64,000 bases of DNA from Halalkalibacter nanhaiisediminis (GTDB lineage Bacteria; Bacillota; Bacilli; Bacillales; Bacillaceae_D): NCBI RefSeq assembly GCF_007830185.1, contig NZ_VLKZ01000004.1, positions 220,383-284,382 on the forward strand, given 5' to 3'. Every line of letters starts with the position of its first letter. Within the stretch, counting starts at the first letter, position 1. The translations under genes were made by a program, and so were the position numbers. The notes below the pieces were generated by a model, which worked only from the letters and a program-made list of their open reading frames with translations, made no database searches and was not told the origin of the DNA. Below are positions 43,625 through 52,880 of the stretch, one piece after another.

Positions 43625-44833
43625 ATGGCTGTATATCAGTATCAAGGGCGAAATCGAAAAGGGCAGATTACGAAGGGTAAAGTGAAGGCTGCTTCTGAAA
43701 GAGAAGCGAGACTTAAGCTTCGAGAAAATGGTATTGCTGTTACAACCGTTCATGAATTAAAAAGCATTCTTTATCAGGATATAACGATAGGGAAAATGAA
43801 AGTGAAATCTCAGGATTTTGTTATTTATTTACGTCAGTTCGCCACACTTCTTCAAGCTGGGATATCGGTTGTCGATGCAACAAATATTTTAGCTGAGCAA
43901 ACATCGAGTAAACTGTTAAAATCATCTTTACGTGACATCGAAGAGGAACTACGTGCTGGGAACCCATTTTCAGATGCTGCACAAAAGCAGCGTAAGATGT
44001 TTCCGCCGCTATTTATTAACATGATGCGTGCTGGTGAGCTAGGTGGAAATCTTGATGAAATCCTTGAAAGGCTTGCTGTCTATTATGAAAAGCAGCATAA
44101 GACAAGGCAAAAGGTCTTTTCAGCGATGTCTTATCCACTTGTTGTTGGATTTATAGCCCTCGTCGTTGTTATATTCTTGCTTTCCTTTGTTGTACCAACA
44201 TTTGCGGATATGTTTGCAAGCTTTGATTCAGAGCTGCCTATTTTAACGATTATGGTTTTACATGCTGGTGGATTCTTCGGGAGATTTTGGTGGATGTTTA
44301 TCTTGCTCGGGCTTGGGGTATATATTGGATGGGTTGTCCTTCGACAACGTCCTCAAACTAGTTATTATATTGATTATTTTATGTTGCGAATCCCGATTTT
44401 TGGGAAGCTTCTTCAAAAAGCTACTCTTGCTCGAATGACGAGAACCTTGAGTTCGCTCTTTTCTAGCTCGGTCCCGATTTTACAGGCTGTCTCTATCGTC
44501 GAGCGCGTTGCGGGTAATGAAGTTGTTGCCCGAGTTCTAAGAGAAGCCAGAAATTCTCTGGAAAAGGGAGAATCTATTGCTACACCGATGGAAAAGCATT
44601 GGGTCTTTCCACCACTTGTAACACAAATGATTATTGTTGGGGAAAAAACAGGCTCTCTTGATTTGATGTTAGATAAAGTCGCTGATTTCTATGAATCAGA
44701 AGTTGATGCTACGACAGATCAAATCAAGTCCTTAATTGAACCGATCATGATTGTTGTGTTAGCTGGAGTTGTTGGCATTATAGTCGCATCAATCGCGATT
44801 CCAATGTTTGAGATCTTTGATTCTGTTGGATAA
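43625..44833 (+). CDS. pilC: Type IV pilus inner-membrane platform protein PilC
   Basis: PilC/GspF-family platform protein (402 residues) on which PilB and PilT act. Two repeated helical cytosolic domains are visible, each with a phenylalanine-leucine motif near FVIYLRQFATLLQAGISVVD and MTRTLSSLFSSSVPILQAV. They alternate with three membrane helices (about 165-190, 215-240 and 370-395). It begins directly after the pilT stop. Confidence 0.95.
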   Translation: MAVYQYQGRNRKGQITKGKVKAASEREARLKLRENGIAVTTVHELKSILYQDITIGKMKVKSQDFVIYLRQFATLLQAGISVVDATNILAEQTSSKLLKSSLRDIEEELRAGNPFSDAAQKQRKMFPPLFINMMRAGELGGNLDEILERLAVYYEKQHKTRQKVFSAMSYPLVVGFIALVVVIFLLSFVVPTFADMFASFDSELPILTIMVLHAGGFFGRFWWMFILLGLGVYIGWVVLRQRPQTSYYIDYFMLRIPIFGKLLQKATLARMTRTLSSLFSSSVPILQAVSIVERVAGNEVVARVLREARNSLEKGESIATPMEKHWVFPPLVTQMIIVGEKTGSLDLMLDKVADFYESEVDATTDQIKSLIEPIMIVVLAGVVGIIVASIAIPMFEIFDSVG

Positions 44834-44902
44834 TATGACTAATGACTAGACAAACGTAAAAATGAGCAGTAAAATCTACTTAGTTTATAAAGAGAAAGAT
44901 AG

Positions 44903-44908
44903 TATAAT
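44903..44908 (+). promoter_or_regulatory. -10 element of the pilA promoter
   Basis: TATAAT is followed by the riboswitch P1 strand about ten bases later. The only -35 at 17 bases is the weak TTAGTT at 44880-44885. The start of transcription is expected near 44915, directly at the aptamer 5' side, which agrees with the riboswitch call. Confidence 0.6.
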
Positions 44909-44916
44909 AGATAACT

Positions 44917-45027
44917 TAAAAATGGAAAGCAAAGAAATGTTACCTGTATTTGGGCACTTAGGTAACATGGAGCGAGTAGTGCAACCGGCTAATTTTGTAT
45001 GTGTTTTTGCGAAATTAGTCATTTTTT
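44917..45027 (+). promoter_or_regulatory. Class II cyclic-di-GMP riboswitch with expression platform, pilA leader
   Basis: Diagnostic words of the c-di-GMP-II aptamer are present: GGAAA at 44924, a 9-bp stem ATGTTACCT (44937-44945) with AGGTAACAT (44960-44968), TTGGGCACTT at 44950-44959 inside it, and GAGTAGTGCAACCG at 44974-44987. GCACT and AGTGC can form the pseudoknot. P1 pairs 44918-44925 with 44989-44996. The same P1 3' strand also builds the terminator at 44987-45027, so bound ligand should prevent termination (ON switch). Confidence 0.88.
44987..45027 (+). terminator. Riboswitch-controlled terminator before pilA
   Basis: GGCTAATTT pairs with AAATTAGTC (45012-45020), followed by ATTTTTT. 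It competes with aptamer helix P1 for CTAATTTT. Confidence 0.88.
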
Positions 45028-45078
45028 AAAGGATTTATTATCCTGATATATTATATTGATAAAATGTAGGAGGAGAAT

Positions 45079-45582
45079 ATGATGAAAAAATGGTTTCAAA
45101 GAGCGAAAAATGAAAAAGGTTTAACGCTGATTGAATTATTAGCCGTTGTCGTAATTTTAGGCATTATTGCAGCAATCGCTGTACCGAGTATTGGTGGAAT
45201 TATTGATAATAGTAAGAAGGATGCGCATGTGGCCAATGCCCAGCAAATGATTAATTCAGCTAGACTTGCCGTAACAGGGAATCCAAGCCTGCAGCCACAA
45301 AATAATGCAAATACTAAAGTAATTTCTTTGAAATATTTAGAAGAAGAAGGATATATTGAAACTATTGCTGATCCTGACAGTGGAGGATATTTAACAGGTA
45401 CTGCAGCAGGTGGTGCCCGAATAGGTGATAATAGTCAGTCTTATGTTTTGGTTACAAGAGATAACACGGCTAATTTTTCGTTCTCTGTTAAATTACTAAA
45501 CGGTATAAGAGGGGTTCAGACTTCTAGTAAAGGGCCTGTGAACCAAGAGGACCTAAGTAGGGATTCAGTTCTGGAAAATTAA
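45079..45582 (+). CDS. pilA: Major type IV pilin PilA
   Basis: The 167-residue prepilin has a short basic leader ending NEKG, followed by LTLIELLAVVVILGIIAAIA, with Glu5 kept after cleavage. The residue at the cleavage +1 position is Leu, not the common Phe. The mature protein has an N-terminal helix and a small Gly/Thr/Asn-rich head without cysteines. AGGAGGAG precedes the ATG pair (45079 or 45082). It lies behind its own promoter, riboswitch and terminator, inside the assembly gene cluster. Confidence 0.93.
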   Translation: MMKKWFQRAKNEKGLTLIELLAVVVILGIIAAIAVPSIGGIIDNSKKDAHVANAQQMINSARLAVTGNPSLQPQNNANTKVISLKYLEEEGYIETIADPDSGGYLTGTAAGGARIGDNSQSYVLVTRDNTANFSFSVKLLNGIRGVQTSSKGPVNQEDLSRDSVLEN

Positions 45583-45603
45583 GATCTTTCAAATAGAATT
45601 CCT

Positions 45604-45633
45604 AAAAGCCTATCGCTTATGATAGGCTTTTTA
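45604..45633 (+). terminator. Terminator after pilA
   Basis: AAAAGCCTATC pairs with GATAGGCTTTTT. It makes pilA a separate, riboswitch-controlled transcript. Confidence 0.92.
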
Positions 45634-45762
45634 ACTAGTCAAACAAATATAACTCACGCTCGCCTCTATCTTAATTCCTGTGGTATGGTAGTAAATGAAG
45701 ATGGAGAGAATGGCTATACGATTTCTTTGATTAAAAGATAAATGAAAAGAAGGTATGAAGCG

Positions 45763-46524
45763 ATGATAATAGTGATGATTCTATATCTCTTTCTAATCGG
45801 TAGTGTGTTAGGCTCTTTTTTTAATGTGGTTGGGATACGCGTGCCACGTCGGGAGTCGATTATTCGTCCTCGCTCGCATTGTTCAATATGTAAAAGAAAT
45901 TTAACGGCAGCTGATTTGGTGCCGATTTTTTCGTACCTTTTTTTAAAAGGAAAATGTCGCAAATGTGGAACGCGTATTTCGCCGTTGTATCCACTTGTAG
46001 AAGCGGGAACTGGGCTATTATTTGTCGCTTCTTTTCTTGTGTTTGGTTGGACAGGCGAGATGATTGTTTCTCTTGTATTGATGTCGATGCTTGCGATTAT
46101 TTTTGTTAGTGATATCCGCTATATGATTATTCCAAATAAAGTGTTGCTCTTTTTTGCTCCTCTTTTTCTTGCATTACGTTTAGTGTGGATACCACTAGAT
46201 CCGTGGTGGGATGCACTTGTTGGAGCGGGAATTGGTTTTGGTTTACTGCTTATGATTGCCGTCGTTAGTCGCGGTGGAATGGGTGGCGGTGATATTAAAC
46301 TCTTTGCAGTCCTAGGGCTCGTGTTAGGGTGGCAAGGGACACTGCTCGCTTTTTTCTTTTCGTGTTTATTTGGAGCTTTAATAGGTGGGGTGGGTCTCTT
46401 AGTAGGTAAGGTTGAAAGACGTAAGCCAATTCCTTTTGGACCATTTATTGTACTAGGGACAATTACTGCTTATTTTTTTGGTTCGATTTTAGTAGAATGG
46501 TATCTAAGTAGATTTATCTTTTAG
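45763..46524 (+). CDS. pilD: Type IV prepilin peptidase (PilD/ComC)
   Basis: This aspartic membrane protease removes prepilin leaders and may methylate the new N-terminus. The start at 45763 is preferred because an AGAAGG site precedes it; an in-frame ATG exists at 45742. The 253-residue protein has the cytosolic four-cysteine loop (CSIC and CRKC), catalytic Asp in SDIRYMIIPN and second Asp in GGGDIKLF, and about seven membrane helices. It corresponds in position to B. subtilis comC. Confidence 0.94.
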   Translation: MIIVMILYLFLIGSVLGSFFNVVGIRVPRRESIIRPRSHCSICKRNLTAADLVPIFSYLFLKGKCRKCGTRISPLYPLVEAGTGLLFVASFLVFGWTGEMIVSLVLMSMLAIIFVSDIRYMIIPNKVLLFFAPLFLALRLVWIPLDPWWDALVGAGIGFGLLLMIAVVSRGGMGGGDIKLFAVLGLVLGWQGTLLAFFFSCLFGALIGGVGLLVGKVERRKPIPFGPFIVLGTITAYFFGSILVEWYLSRFIF

Positions 46525-46537
46525 GGAATTTTGGTGA

Positions 46538-47521
46538 ATGCTGATGAAATGGTGGATAAAAAGGAAAGAGGCGCGTCATGCGCTTGTGATAAAAGACCAT
46601 GTAATTCGTTATGTCGGAAGTAAGAGTCCTGATTTATCAACAATTTTTGCACATGAGGAGAGGTATTTACCTATTGGTGTCGTTCGTGATGGACAAATTG
46701 TACATGCTGATACACTTTTGCCGATTTTAGCTGAATGTATAAATGAATGGGGTTTGCAGAGGAAAGAGGTTCAATTTTGCGTTCCAGATGGTCAAGTGAT
46801 TATTCGCACCCATAAAGTTGACGGGGCGATACCTGATGATGAAATAAAAGGTCAGCTTTATCTTGAACTGGGAGAGACATTACTTTTACCATTTGATGAT
46901 CCTATTTTTGATTATGTTGTTCTTGGCCTGAATGAAGGTGAAAAAGATATCCTGTTATTTGCTTCAAAAGAGAAAATGATTCAAGAATATGTAGTGATGT
47001 TAGAAGAGTTGCGTTTAAAACCCAATACAGCTGATTTAACCGCACTTAGTGCCTATCGTTTATTTCATGAGTTAGAGCATACGTCTCCTTTTGGCTATAC
47101 GATGTTGATTCAGATTGATGTGACGTCAACAAATATGACTTTTTTTCATGAGCATCACCCAGTTTTTTCACGTTCAGTCTCTTTTGAAGTTGAACAGGAA
47201 AGTTGGGAGATTGATTACCAAGCTGATCAATCATCACTTATTTGGAAAGATGATGAAGATGCATTAAAGAGTCAACTTGAAGAGCAGGTAAGTGAGATTG
47301 AGAAGGTTATGAATTTTTATCGTTTTAATGTACTGCAAGGAAAAAGAGATATTGGAAAGTTGCTCGTTTGCGGTGATCACCCATATATGAAAAGAGTTAT
47401 AGAACGATTACAGCAAGCATTCTCGATTACTCTTATCAGCTTAGATCAGAATAATGAATTACGATTACCAGCACGTTATTATGACGTGATCGGTCTATCG
47501 TTGAAAAAAGAGGTGCGCTGA
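46538..47521 (+). CDS. pilM: Pilus assembly protein PilM
   Basis: PilM is an actin-like (FtsA-fold) cytosolic protein that couples the PilB motor to PilN and PilO at the inner membrane. The 327-residue protein contains a PilM-type core (REVQF-type strand then PDDEIKGQLYLELGETL, the SHS2-like region). Nucleotide-binding motifs are weak, as usual for PilM. The next gene starts inside its stop (TGATG). An alternative start is ATG 46544. Confidence 0.85.
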   Translation: MLMKWWIKRKEARHALVIKDHVIRYVGSKSPDLSTIFAHEERYLPIGVVRDGQIVHADTLLPILAECINEWGLQRKEVQFCVPDGQVIIRTHKVDGAIPDDEIKGQLYLELGETLLLPFDDPIFDYVVLGLNEGEKDILLFASKEKMIQEYVVMLEELRLKPNTADLTALSAYRLFHELEHTSPFGYTMLIQIDVTSTNMTFFHEHHPVFSRSVSFEVEQESWEIDYQADQSSLIWKDDEDALKSQLEEQVSEIEKVMNFYRFNVLQGKRDIGKLLVCGDHPYMKRVIERLQQAFSITLISLDQNNELRLPARYYDVIGLSLKKEVR

Positions 47522-48111
47522 TGCTTGTTGAAGTTAATCTTCTACCTGAAAAGAATAAGCAAGATGTCACTTATGTCTTTATTCTTTTGACTACATTATT
47601 GTTGATTGCGCTTGGGACAACGGTTTTGTATTTTTATCATTCATATGTTGCGAAAGAAGTGAATGGCTTAAACCAAGAGGTATATTCTGTTCAAATGCAG
47701 TCTACTGAATTAAACCAACAAATGGTTGAAGAAGCAGGGACTGAGCTTGAACGACTTCAGCAGGCTGTTGGCGAGCTACAAAGCCGAGTAGTTCCTACCT
47801 CTCTTTTACTTGATCATTTAGTAAGGCTCCTTCCTGAACGTGGATATTATTTGACCTTTAATTATGAACTTCCAGGAACGGTGATGTTTGATGCTAGCTT
47901 CGATCGAATGGAAGAAATCGCAGCCTATCATCAAGCACTTGAGCAGTCAGATGTGGTTTCATCGATCTCCCTATCAGTTGTTGAGGCAAATGAAATGCTT
48001 GATGATCAAGAATTTGATGTTAATAATGACAACGTTCTTCCTCGCTATATCGCTAGTTTTACACTTGAAATTCACACGGAGAACGTTAAGAAATTAGGTG
48101 ACTCCTCATGA
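47521..48111 (+). CDS. pilN: Pilus assembly protein PilN
   Basis: This 196-residue bitopic protein begins with the conserved LVEVNLLPEK, the PilM-binding peptide of PilN, followed by a membrane helix (about 18-40) and a coiled coil. It lies between pilM and the PilO-like gene and overlaps both by one to four bases. Confidence 0.87.
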   Translation: MLVEVNLLPEKNKQDVTYVFILLTTLLLIALGTTVLYFYHSYVAKEVNGLNQEVYSVQMQSTELNQQMVEEAGTELERLQQAVGELQSRVVPTSLLLDHLVRLLPERGYYLTFNYELPGTVMFDASFDRMEEIAAYHQALEQSDVVSSISLSVVEANEMLDDQEFDVNNDNVLPRYIASFTLEIHTENVKKLGDSS

Positions 48112-48884
48112 AACTAGTGTGGACAAGGCAACACATTCTTGTTGCAATCGCTGGATTATTTATTGTGATTGGTTTTTTGACGTTTTTGTTTATTCGGATT
48201 GTGGAACCTATTCAGTCTGAACTTGATCAAACGGAACAACAACTTGCGAATGAACGCCAGATTCTTAGTACACTACAGCAGCAAGTTGAAGGTGAAGAAC
48301 CATCAATTCGAATTGAATCAAGTGTTAGTCTGCAACAACAGCTTCCTGTGAAGCCACTTATCGATCAACTTCTGCTTGCTTTGGCGAGAGCTGAAGGAAT
48401 CTCAGATACATATATTAGATCGATTAATATAGAAGAGAGCGATGATGTTGGTTTTCTGACTAATGATAGTGAAATGGAGGAAGAGGTAGAAGTAGAGATA
48501 GAAGTAGAAGAAGAGGAAAGTTTTTCTCTAGAAGTGACAGAAGAAGAGCCATCACAGACAGTGGTAGAGGTTGAATCATTACCGACAAATATAGAAGGTT
48601 TGAGGACCATTCGTTTTCTTGTTACGGTTCGTGCAAAGGATTACGAAGGAGTAGCTCGTTTTGCAGAAGAGATTGATACACTTGAACGCATCATGAATGT
48701 TGATTCTATCTCCTATGTTAGTCCAGAAGAGCAAGTTCAAGTCGATCAAGAGCTTGATCCATTAGAATTTTTTATTGTTATATCTTCCTTCTATTATCCA
48801 GAGGCAAATGAGTTAAAGTCTGAATCTCCAATGGTTGACTATCCAAACTCGGCTGGTAAACGCACGCCATTATATCAGGAATAA
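48108..48884 (+). CDS. pilO: PilO-like protein with an acidic insertion
   Basis: The 258-residue bitopic protein has one membrane helix (about 12-32), a coiled coil and a C-terminal ferredoxin-like region, typical of PilO, the PilN partner. An unusual Glu/Val-rich run of about 40 residues begins at about residue 120 and separates the two halves. PilP and PilQ are absent, as expected without an outer membrane. Confidence 0.75.
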   Translation: MKLVWTRQHILVAIAGLFIVIGFLTFLFIRIVEPIQSELDQTEQQLANERQILSTLQQQVEGEEPSIRIESSVSLQQQLPVKPLIDQLLLALARAEGISDTYIRSINIEESDDVGFLTNDSEMEEEVEVEIEVEEEESFSLEVTEEEPSQTVVEVESLPTNIEGLRTIRFLVTVRAKDYEGVARFAEEIDTLERIMNVDSISYVSPEEQVQVDQELDPLEFFIVISSFYYPEANELKSESPMVDYPNSAGKRTPLYQE

Positions 48885-48894
48885 GGGTTAGTCT

Positions 48895-48927
48895 AAAAGA
48901 AGGATCATTTTTAAGATTCTTCTTTTT
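48895..48927 (+). terminator. Terminator after the pilus assembly operon
   Basis: AGAAGGATC pairs with GATTCTTCT (one wobble) and is followed by TTTT. Confidence 0.75.
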
Positions 48928-49004
48928 GTCATTTTCTCGTTCTATTATTTGATTTCGATTAATAGAATAAAAGTAAAGAATGAGAGATGAGAGGGGGGCT
49001 TTAT

Positions 49005-50039
49005 ATGGAGAGAGAGGAGCATTCCATTTCAGTTTTTTTAAATGGAAAAGAACAGCGTGTAAGAGAAGTGAAAAATGAGATTGCTTCGACACGGGATGAG
49101 AAGTTACAAGAGGAGATTGTTGTTCCGCAACCAAGTAATGTCATTGATTTTGGCAAGTTACAAGAAGAACGGAAACGAAATGGACAACCTTTTTGGGATG
49201 ACGGAAACCGTGAAAAAAGTCCAAAGCTTCCTTTCAAAAGAAAGAAAAAATCGTTTAGTGGAGTGAAAAAACCTCGTATCCCGATGATGCTAGTGGCCGC
49301 ACTGCTTTCGGCAATAGGTATTGGATTACTCTTTGGATTCACCGTATTAACGATATTCACTGGGGATTCTAGAGGGATTGCAGATAGTGGTGAGCCTGTG
49401 AATGGAACGGTTCCAACCTTTTCGGCTGTAGAGACAGGTCTACCTATTCTTTCAGTAGAGGTTGTACAGGGAGGAGCGTTTTCTGATGAGGGGAAAGGAG
49501 CAGAAGTAGCTAGGAATCTACAGGAGCAGGGACTGGCGGCGACATTAACAAAGACAACAGAACCGATCTATATGTTTATTGGTGTTGGTGGAGATCGTGC
49601 TCAGGCTAATAAGATTGCAGATCTCTATGAAGGGTATCGGCAAGAGACATATCTTAAATCATATCGAATTGATGGGCAATTTCTAACGGAACAAGATGAG
49701 AAAGTATCAAATTGGTTTGCGAATGCAGTTGCTCTTTATAAAGAAATCCTACAATTATCAGTTGATGGTTTAGATGGAGGGACAATGATTACAGCTGAAA
49801 GAGTGAAGCAGTTAGATCAGTCATTACAGGCGCTCCAAGTAGAAAGAGAACAGGCATTTATGAGGTTACCTACAGAGGCTCAGCCTCATGCTCTTGCAAT
49901 GGGAGATTCGCTTTTGAATGCGACTGAGAAACTTAGACTTTATGTTGAATCCCCTACGGAAGAAGAATTATGGCAGACACAGCAAGCAATACTTGATGCC
50001 CTCGTTCATTATGAACAGGTCATTCAATCATTATCTTGA
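49005..50039 (+). CDS. spoIIB: Stage II sporulation protein B (SpoIIB), SPOR-type
   Basis: SpoIIB assists septal peptidoglycan remodelling during engulfment in B. subtilis. The ATG at 49005 follows GAGGGGGG, giving 344 residues. A hydrophilic cytosolic region (about 1-85), one membrane helix (about 90-112) and an extracytoplasmic SPOR-like domain (about 140-225, SVEVVQGGAFSDEGKGAEVA) are visible. Its place between the prepilin peptidase region and maf fits B. subtilis. Sequence identity is modest, so the name rests partly on position. Confidence 0.82.
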   Translation: MEREEHSISVFLNGKEQRVREVKNEIASTRDEKLQEEIVVPQPSNVIDFGKLQEERKRNGQPFWDDGNREKSPKLPFKRKKKSFSGVKKPRIPMMLVAALLSAIGIGLLFGFTVLTIFTGDSRGIADSGEPVNGTVPTFSAVETGLPILSVEVVQGGAFSDEGKGAEVARNLQEQGLAATLTKTTEPIYMFIGVGGDRAQANKIADLYEGYRQETYLKSYRIDGQFLTEQDEKVSNWFANAVALYKEILQLSVDGLDGGTMITAERVKQLDQSLQALQVEREQAFMRLPTEAQPHALAMGDSLLNATEKLRLYVESPTEEELWQTQQAILDALVHYEQVIQSLS

Positions 50040-50073
50040 AAATACCTGGTGAAAATCCAGGTATTTATTTTTG
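50040..50073 (+). terminator. Terminator after spoIIB
   Basis: AATACCTGG pairs with CCAGGTATT around a 7-base loop, then TATTTTT. Confidence 0.88.
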
Positions 50074-50091
50074 TCATTTTCTTGAATTTAA

Positions 50092-50120
50092 TTGTAGGTA
50101 TGAAAAGAATTTGGTATTCT
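50092..50120 (+). promoter_or_regulatory. Probable promoter of maf
   Basis: TTGTAG and TATTCT are 17 bases apart, with TGG just before the -10. Confidence 0.6.
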
Positions 50121-50170
50121 TAAGGTGAGCCTGTACAATGAAAGTAAATTTATTGTAGAGGTGACCCTTC

Positions 50171-50743
50171 ATGAACCCTTTCATTTTGGCCTCAGGTTCC
50201 CCGAGGCGCAAAGAACTCCTAAAACAAGCACGTTATTCATTTGAGATTCAAACCAGCACAATTGAAGAGAAGATAGAAGTGGGACTGTCCCCAGCAAATG
50301 TTGTCGAGCAGTTGGCGCAGCAAAAAGCAGAAGACGTATGGGCTGGTAACCAACAAGCAGTCGTCCTCGGTGCGGATACAGTGGTTGTATTTGGAAATGC
50401 CATTCTTGGTAAACCGTCGGATGCTACAGAAGCAAGATCAATGCTTCGCAAATTATCAGGTAACGTTCATCATGTTTATACAGGTGTCGCTATTTGCTCA
50501 AAAAAGGGCATAACGACCTTTTCTGAAAAAACGGAGGTAGAATTTTATCCATTATCAGAAGAAGACATAGAAATGTACATTCGTAGTGGTGAATCATTTG
50601 ATAAAGCAGGAGCTTATGGCATCCAAGGATTTGGCGCATATTTAATCAAACAAATGATTGGTGATTACTTTACTGTAGTTGGTTTGCCGTTAGCCAAAAC
50701 AATGAGAGCATTAAAAGACGTCGGGATTAGTCCAAAGGTTTAA
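50171..50743 (+). CDS. maf: Maf-family nucleoside triphosphate pyrophosphatase
   Basis: Maf removes non-canonical nucleotides such as methylated or dTTP/UTP derivatives and affects septation in B. subtilis. The 190-residue protein starts MNPFILASGSPRRKELL with the SxSPRR signature. GADTVVVFGNAILGKPSD is the metal and substrate motif. GAGGTGACC precedes the ATG. Confidence 0.95.
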   Translation: MNPFILASGSPRRKELLKQARYSFEIQTSTIEEKIEVGLSPANVVEQLAQQKAEDVWAGNQQAVVLGADTVVVFGNAILGKPSDATEARSMLRKLSGNVHHVYTGVAICSKKGITTFSEKTEVEFYPLSEEDIEMYIRSGESFDKAGAYGIQGFGAYLIKQMIGDYFTVVGLPLAKTMRALKDVGISPKV

Positions 50744-50828
50744 ATGTACGATTTAATTATTGACGTGTGTTTTAAATGCAACACATGAAATTCCTCATAT
50801 TCGCACAGATTAGAAAGGAGAGTTTCCT

Positions 50829-51521
50829 TTGCCTCAACATTCACTCCTCATTCGTGATGTTCCCATGCGTGAGAGACCGCGTGAGCGTATGCTTAAAGAA
50901 GGTTCTCAGGCTCTAACCAATCAGGAAATTTTAGCTATTTTACTTCGAACAGGTACAAAGGAAGAATCAGTGTTACAACTTTCTCAACGTGTGCTAGCAA
51001 CCTTTGAAGGGCTGGCTCTATTAAAGGATGCAGCAATTGAAGAACTATGTAATATTAAAGGGATTGGTGAAGCAAAAGCCGTTGAAATATCAGCTGCCAT
51101 TGAGCTAGGAAGACGTATTCATTGCATGCAAACAGATGAAAGATATGTGATTCGTTCTCCTGAAGATGTTTCAAAGTATGTAATGGAAGATATGCGATTT
51201 TTGCAACAAGAACATTTTGACTGTTTATACCTAAACACAAAGAACCAAGTGATGCATCGCAAAACAGTCTTTATTGGAAGCTTAAATGCAAGTATTGTGC
51301 ATCCTCGTGAAGTCTTCAAGGAGGCGTTTCGTCGTTCGGCTGCGTCTATTATTTGCTTACACAATCACCCATCAGGTGATCCAACTCCGAGCCATGAAGA
51401 TATTGAAGTGACAAAGAGATTAAATGAATCTGGAAAGGTTTTGGGTATTGATCTACTTGACCATGTTATTATTGGTGACAGGAAATTTGTTAGTTTAAAG
51501 GAACAGGGTTATATTGTGTGA
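50829..51521 (+). CDS. radC: DNA repair protein RadC, JAMM/MPN family
   Basis: The TTG at 50829 follows AAGGAGAG, giving 230 residues. An N-terminal helix-hairpin-helix-like region (about 45-80, LCNIKGIGEAKAV) precedes the MPN domain with the JAMM zinc motif HNHPSGDPTPSHED. The true biochemical function of RadC is uncertain. Position between maf and mreB matches B. subtilis. Confidence 0.95.
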   Translation: MPQHSLLIRDVPMRERPRERMLKEGSQALTNQEILAILLRTGTKEESVLQLSQRVLATFEGLALLKDAAIEELCNIKGIGEAKAVEISAAIELGRRIHCMQTDERYVIRSPEDVSKYVMEDMRFLQQEHFDCLYLNTKNQVMHRKTVFIGSLNASIVHPREVFKEAFRRSAASIICLHNHPSGDPTPSHEDIEVTKRLNESGKVLGIDLLDHVIIGDRKFVSLKEQGYIV

Positions 51522-51827
51522 TTTTATCATTCCTTTGACCCCTAGCAATTTGAGGATAGCCGCATAATGATTAGAATGGTAACATGTAACATAAGGGTAG
51601 TATGAGAAAGTATAGGTTAAATTTAATGGATGATTCGATCAAAGTATTAGTTGTCTTCATTTAGACGATTTTCAAGATTATAGGCTTGTTTTTTAAAAAT
51701 TAAGGTGCTCACCTGAAAAATTTATTGTTTTAGGGATAACTTTGGGGAACTTAAGGCTATGTTTTTGATCAATTATTCGATATAATAAAGGTTATGATTT
51801 CGGTTCAGGATGAAGGGAGATACATAG
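51522..51827. other. Upstream region of the mreBCD-minCD operon
   Basis: No gene is visible in about 306 bases. TATAAT at 51781-51786 is the likely -10 of an mreB promoter, with a poor -35. The region is T-rich and has no clear hairpin. Confidence 0.5.
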
Positions 51828-52868
<1,041 letters not shown>

Positions 52869-52880
52869 GTAGGTGTAAGC

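Noticed and set aside
44917-44996. pilA leader as a class I c-di-GMP (GEMM) or SAM-I riboswitch
   Set aside because: It lacks the GEMM words and the SAM-I core. GCAACC alone suggested SAM-I, but the order of motifs fits c-di-GMP-II only.
51765-51786. TTGATC with TATAAT as a complete mreB promoter
   Set aside because: The spacing is only about 10 bases. The -10 may be real, but this -35 is not convincing.
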